A DNA stretch of 8,979 nucleotides, from positions 1 to 8,979 of the forward strand of contig JAIFKN010000078.1 in assembly GCA_020049615.1 (NCBI GenBank), written 5' to 3'. This DNA comes from a bacterium (lineage in GTDB: Bacteria > Planctomycetota > UBA11346). Position 1 is the stretch's first letter. Each line of letters opens with the position of its first letter. Position numbers and translations under genes: made by a program. The notes under the pieces are model-generated. The model did no database searches, was not told the origin of the DNA, and saw nothing but the letters and a program-made list of their open reading frames with translations. Positions 7,718-8,979 of the stretch are shown one piece after another.

Positions 7718-8110
7718 ACAATGCGATCTGCGAATATACTGTTGGCATTTGGGTTGTTGTTCGGCTGGGCCACATCTGGTTGCATTGCCGGTGGTGGCGG
7801 AGGCTCGTACCATATTCCGCCGCTGGTTCTAACTGATGGCGACAATGCGCTCCGACTAGAGTTGACTCCTTCAAGTGGCTCTTACTCAAAAGTGGTCTGT
7901 GTTTACAGGATTGACAACGAGGTTGCGATTAGCGTTCCGATGACTGATTTAGGGGTATTTGGTGACCGGAGGGTTTACGAGTGCAACTTTGCCCTTGGAC
8001 GGACGGCAGTAGGCAAGAAGTTTAGTTACTCATTTAGCTATGTTCATGGGAGTGCCACTAATACACGGACTGAAGCCCCGATTATTGTTGAGGCGAGCGT
8101 GGCATCATCA
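7080..8110. other. Low-G+C island covering toxin tip and candidate immunity gene
   Basis: Hand counts of 60-base rows give about 67% G+C in the RHS shell (row 3121), 57-58% in rows 6901-7080, 45-47% in rows 7081, 7141 and 7201, 52% in row 7561 and 43% in row 7861, then 62-67% again in rows 8101 and 8161. The left edge falls just after the conserved SRDPW end of the RHS core and the right edge near the stop of the lipoprotein. This is the expected signature of a toxin-immunity cassette joined to a conserved shell by recombination. No transposase or insertion-sequence ends are visible. Confidence 0.7.
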
Positions 8111-8140
8111 ACTGATCCACCTCCCCCATCCCCCAAGTAG
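7721..8140 (+). CDS. Small lipoprotein, candidate immunity protein
   Basis: The product is a 139-residue predicted lipoprotein that I do not recognise as a named family. The N-terminus is a signal peptide (MRSANILLAFGLLFGWA) ending in TSGC, which fits the general lipobox rules, with Cys21 as the lipidation site. A five-glycine linker follows, then about 90 residues of beta-rich sequence (ALRLELTPSSG, VVCVYRIDNEVAISVPMTD, FSYSFSYVHG) and a proline-rich tail. The start is supported by AGGA at 7708-7711, nine bases before the ATG. It begins three bases after the toxin stop and shares the toxin's low G+C (26 of 60 in the row at 7861), so the two probably moved together. Its position directly 3' of an RHS effector and its membrane anchor fit an immunity protein against a periplasmic phospholipase. 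That role is inferred from context; it could also be an unrelated accessory lipoprotein. Confidence 0.8.
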   Translation: MRSANILLAFGLLFGWATSGCIAGGGGGSYHIPPLVLTDGDNALRLELTPSSGSYSKVVCVYRIDNEVAISVPMTDLGVFGDRRVYECNFALGRTAVGKKFSYSFSYVHGSATNTRTEAPIIVEASVASSTDPPPPSPK

Positions 8141-8426
8141 CCCATCCCTCTGCTCCCTCCTATCGGCGCAGTGGATCTGGTCGGGGTGGTGAGCGGGGCG
8201 GATAGCGTGAACCCCAGGTCGTTGTGGCCTGGGGTTCGTCGTTGGGTCAAGCGTCGTAGGACGGTGGACCTATTACAAATTGAAAAAGCAGTCTGATTCC
8301 GGGCCGTCAGCTCGGGTCGCATGGTCGTGCGAGCGGCGGTGTTCAGTGTTCAGTTTTCCAGACACTTCTGCCATTGATCGCCGTGGTGGCCAATCTAGCG
8401 TCCGCGCCCCACTCTGGATCGCGAAC
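8141..8426. other. Non-coding gap between the RHS locus and the downstream operon
   Basis: This gap of 286 bases returns to high G+C. It opens with a pyrimidine-rich run (CCCATCCCTCTGCTCCCTCC) and contains the hairpin at 8209-8237. It also has a tandem GTGTTCA pair (8339-8352). No promoter with good -35 and -10 spacing was found for the gene at 8427, although one is expected here. I see no tRNA or other recognisable RNA. Confidence 0.5.
8209..8237. terminator. Hairpin, possible transcription terminator
   Basis: A perfect 10-bp inverted repeat (GAACCCCAGG and CCTGGGGTTC) encloses a 9-base loop. It lies 69 bases after the stop of the small lipoprotein gene. The stem is strong, but no T-run follows on either strand, so it is not a classical Rho-independent terminator. 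It could instead be an mRNA 3'-end stabiliser or a protein-binding palindrome. A short direct repeat, GTCGTTG, occurs at 8218-8224 and 8238-8244, partly inside the hairpin. Confidence 0.45.
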
Positions 8427-8888
8427 ATGCGCATGTGTCTTGCCCTTGCCTTCAGCCTCTGTCTTGGCGCCGCTGAAGGGGGCGCCAGCATTACTCCGGC
8501 CCCCGGTTTCGAGCCCAAGACGGGACCATCGACGCAGCAGCGTCCGATGCAACCTCAGCAGCCGATGATGATGCCGCGGCCGGCCATGGCCTTCGAGGTC
8601 GAGGTGCTGACGGTCAAGGCGGGTGACTCCGCTGCCCTGGCGCAGTGGGCCGAACTCGCAGCACTTGGCTTCCATGTTGTTGCCGCCGTGCACGGCGATG
8701 GCCAGGTCAGCGTGTATCTGGAGCGTTCGATGATGGGCAGTGGCCCGGGGTCGCTGCGGCTGCCAGCGGCGATCGACGCCGACACCGCCGTGAAGCTCAA
8801 GGCTCGCATCGAGGCCGCCCAGGCCGAGCGCCAGCGGGCGCATGCCCCGCCGCGTCCCCCGCAGCCCACGGTTGAGGAGAAGAAGTGA
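8427..8888 (+). CDS. Small exported protein, possibly DUF4177-like
   Basis: The 153-residue product starts MRMCLALAFSLCLGAAEGGA, a short signal peptide. A Pro/Gln/Met-rich linker follows (QRPMQPQQPMMMPRPA). A compact domain at about residues 55-100 (FEVEVLTVKAGD, ALAQWAELAALGFHVVAAV, GQVSVYLER) has a beta-helix-beta-beta look similar to the small DUF4177 fold. The C-terminus is a charged helix rich in Ala, Arg and Glu with a proline-rich end. No catalytic residues are evident, and I cannot assign a function. I chose the ATG at 8427 because it puts the signal peptide at the N-terminus and has a weak GGA eight bases upstream. The frame is open back to a TTG at 8280, but those extra 49 residues look non-coding. 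The stop overlaps the next gene's start by one base (TGATG), so the pair is likely one operon. Confidence 0.7.
   Translation: MRMCLALAFSLCLGAAEGGASITPAPGFEPKTGPSTQQRPMQPQQPMMMPRPAMAFEVEVLTVKAGDSAALAQWAELAALGFHVVAAVHGDGQVSVYLERSMMGSGPGSLRLPAAIDADTAVKLKARIEAAQAERQRAHAPPRPPQPTVEEKK
8874..8880 (+). promoter_or_regulatory. Ribosome binding site of the last gene
   Basis: GAGGAGA lies seven bases before the ATG at 8888, inside the end of the preceding gene. It is the best Shine-Dalgarno in the window and fixes the start of the truncated last gene. Confidence 0.65.
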
Positions 8889-8979
8889 TGCTCCGATCCC
8901 TGCTCGCCGCACTGCTCATCTGCTCCAGCCTGATGGCCGGGGACTGCCTGGGCACGGAACTACGGCTGGCACCACCCGC
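8888..8979 (+). CDS. Partial exported protein, N-terminus only
   Basis: Thirty residues are visible before the window ends. They form a signal peptide (MLRSLLAALLICSSLMAG) followed by DCLGTELRLAPP. The start overlaps the stop of the preceding gene by one base and is preceded by a strong GAGGAGA, so the two genes are probably co-translated. The family cannot be determined from this fragment. Export is inferred from the hydrophobic N-terminus only; Cys20 is not in a good lipobox (AGDC). Confidence 0.65.
   Translation, partial: MLRSLLAALLICSSLMAGDCLGTELRLAPP

Noticed and set aside
7202..7813. A 203-codon minus-strand frame opposite the PLA2 domain
   Set aside because: The sense strand has conserved PLA2 motifs; the antisense frame spans the toxin and lipoprotein genes with no domain-like pattern.
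8280..8426. TTG start for the small exported protein at 8280
   Set aside because: The 49 extra residues do not look like protein and bury the signal peptide; no Shine-Dalgarno precedes the TTG.

Overview
The window is GC-rich (rows I counted by hand inside the large gene run near 67% G+C). It carries secreted and lipid-anchored proteins, short overlaps between genes, and GTG starts. A DUF1573-like protein, an RHS protein exported by Sec and a malectin-like domain next to the RHS core together suggest a Gram-negative-type bacterium of the PVC group, perhaps Planctomycetota. This is inferred from family resemblance only; there is no rRNA or other marker.

Layout. (1) Positions 1-457, minus strand: start of an exported protein with a DUF1573-like Ig-type domain followed by a CGCS motif, running off the left edge. 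(2) A short divergent gap, then 575-1180, plus strand: a lipoprotein with a low-complexity linker and an Ig-like domain. Its stop overlaps the next start as ATGA. (3) 1177-6990: a giant RHS/YD-repeat protein with a Sec signal peptide, a cysteine-rich N-terminal segment, a long YD array, a malectin-like sugar-binding domain and the first half of the RHS core. (4) The second half of the core continues one frame over (6905-7717), runs to a DPSG junction and ends in a secreted phospholipase A2-like domain with an HDxCYxTCG motif. (5) Three bases later, 7721-8140 encodes a small lipoprotein that is the best immunity candidate. (6) 8141-8426 is non-coding and holds a 10-bp perfect hairpin. (7) 8427-8888 and 8888 to the right edge are two overlapping genes for exported proteins, the second truncated by the window.

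How it fits together. Genes (2) to (5) read as one secreted polymorphic-toxin locus: an accessory lipoprotein, a Sec-exported RHS shell, a swappable toxin tip and a lipoprotein positioned to protect the cell from it. The toxin tip plus lipoprotein form an island of roughly 1 kb with 43-52% G+C in counted rows, against about 67% in the shell, and it begins just after the conserved core. That is the mark expected of an exchanged toxin cassette. The main anomaly is a one-base frame break near 6943 that separates the shell from the toxin. Either the toxin is silenced, or recoding occurs, or the assembly has an error.
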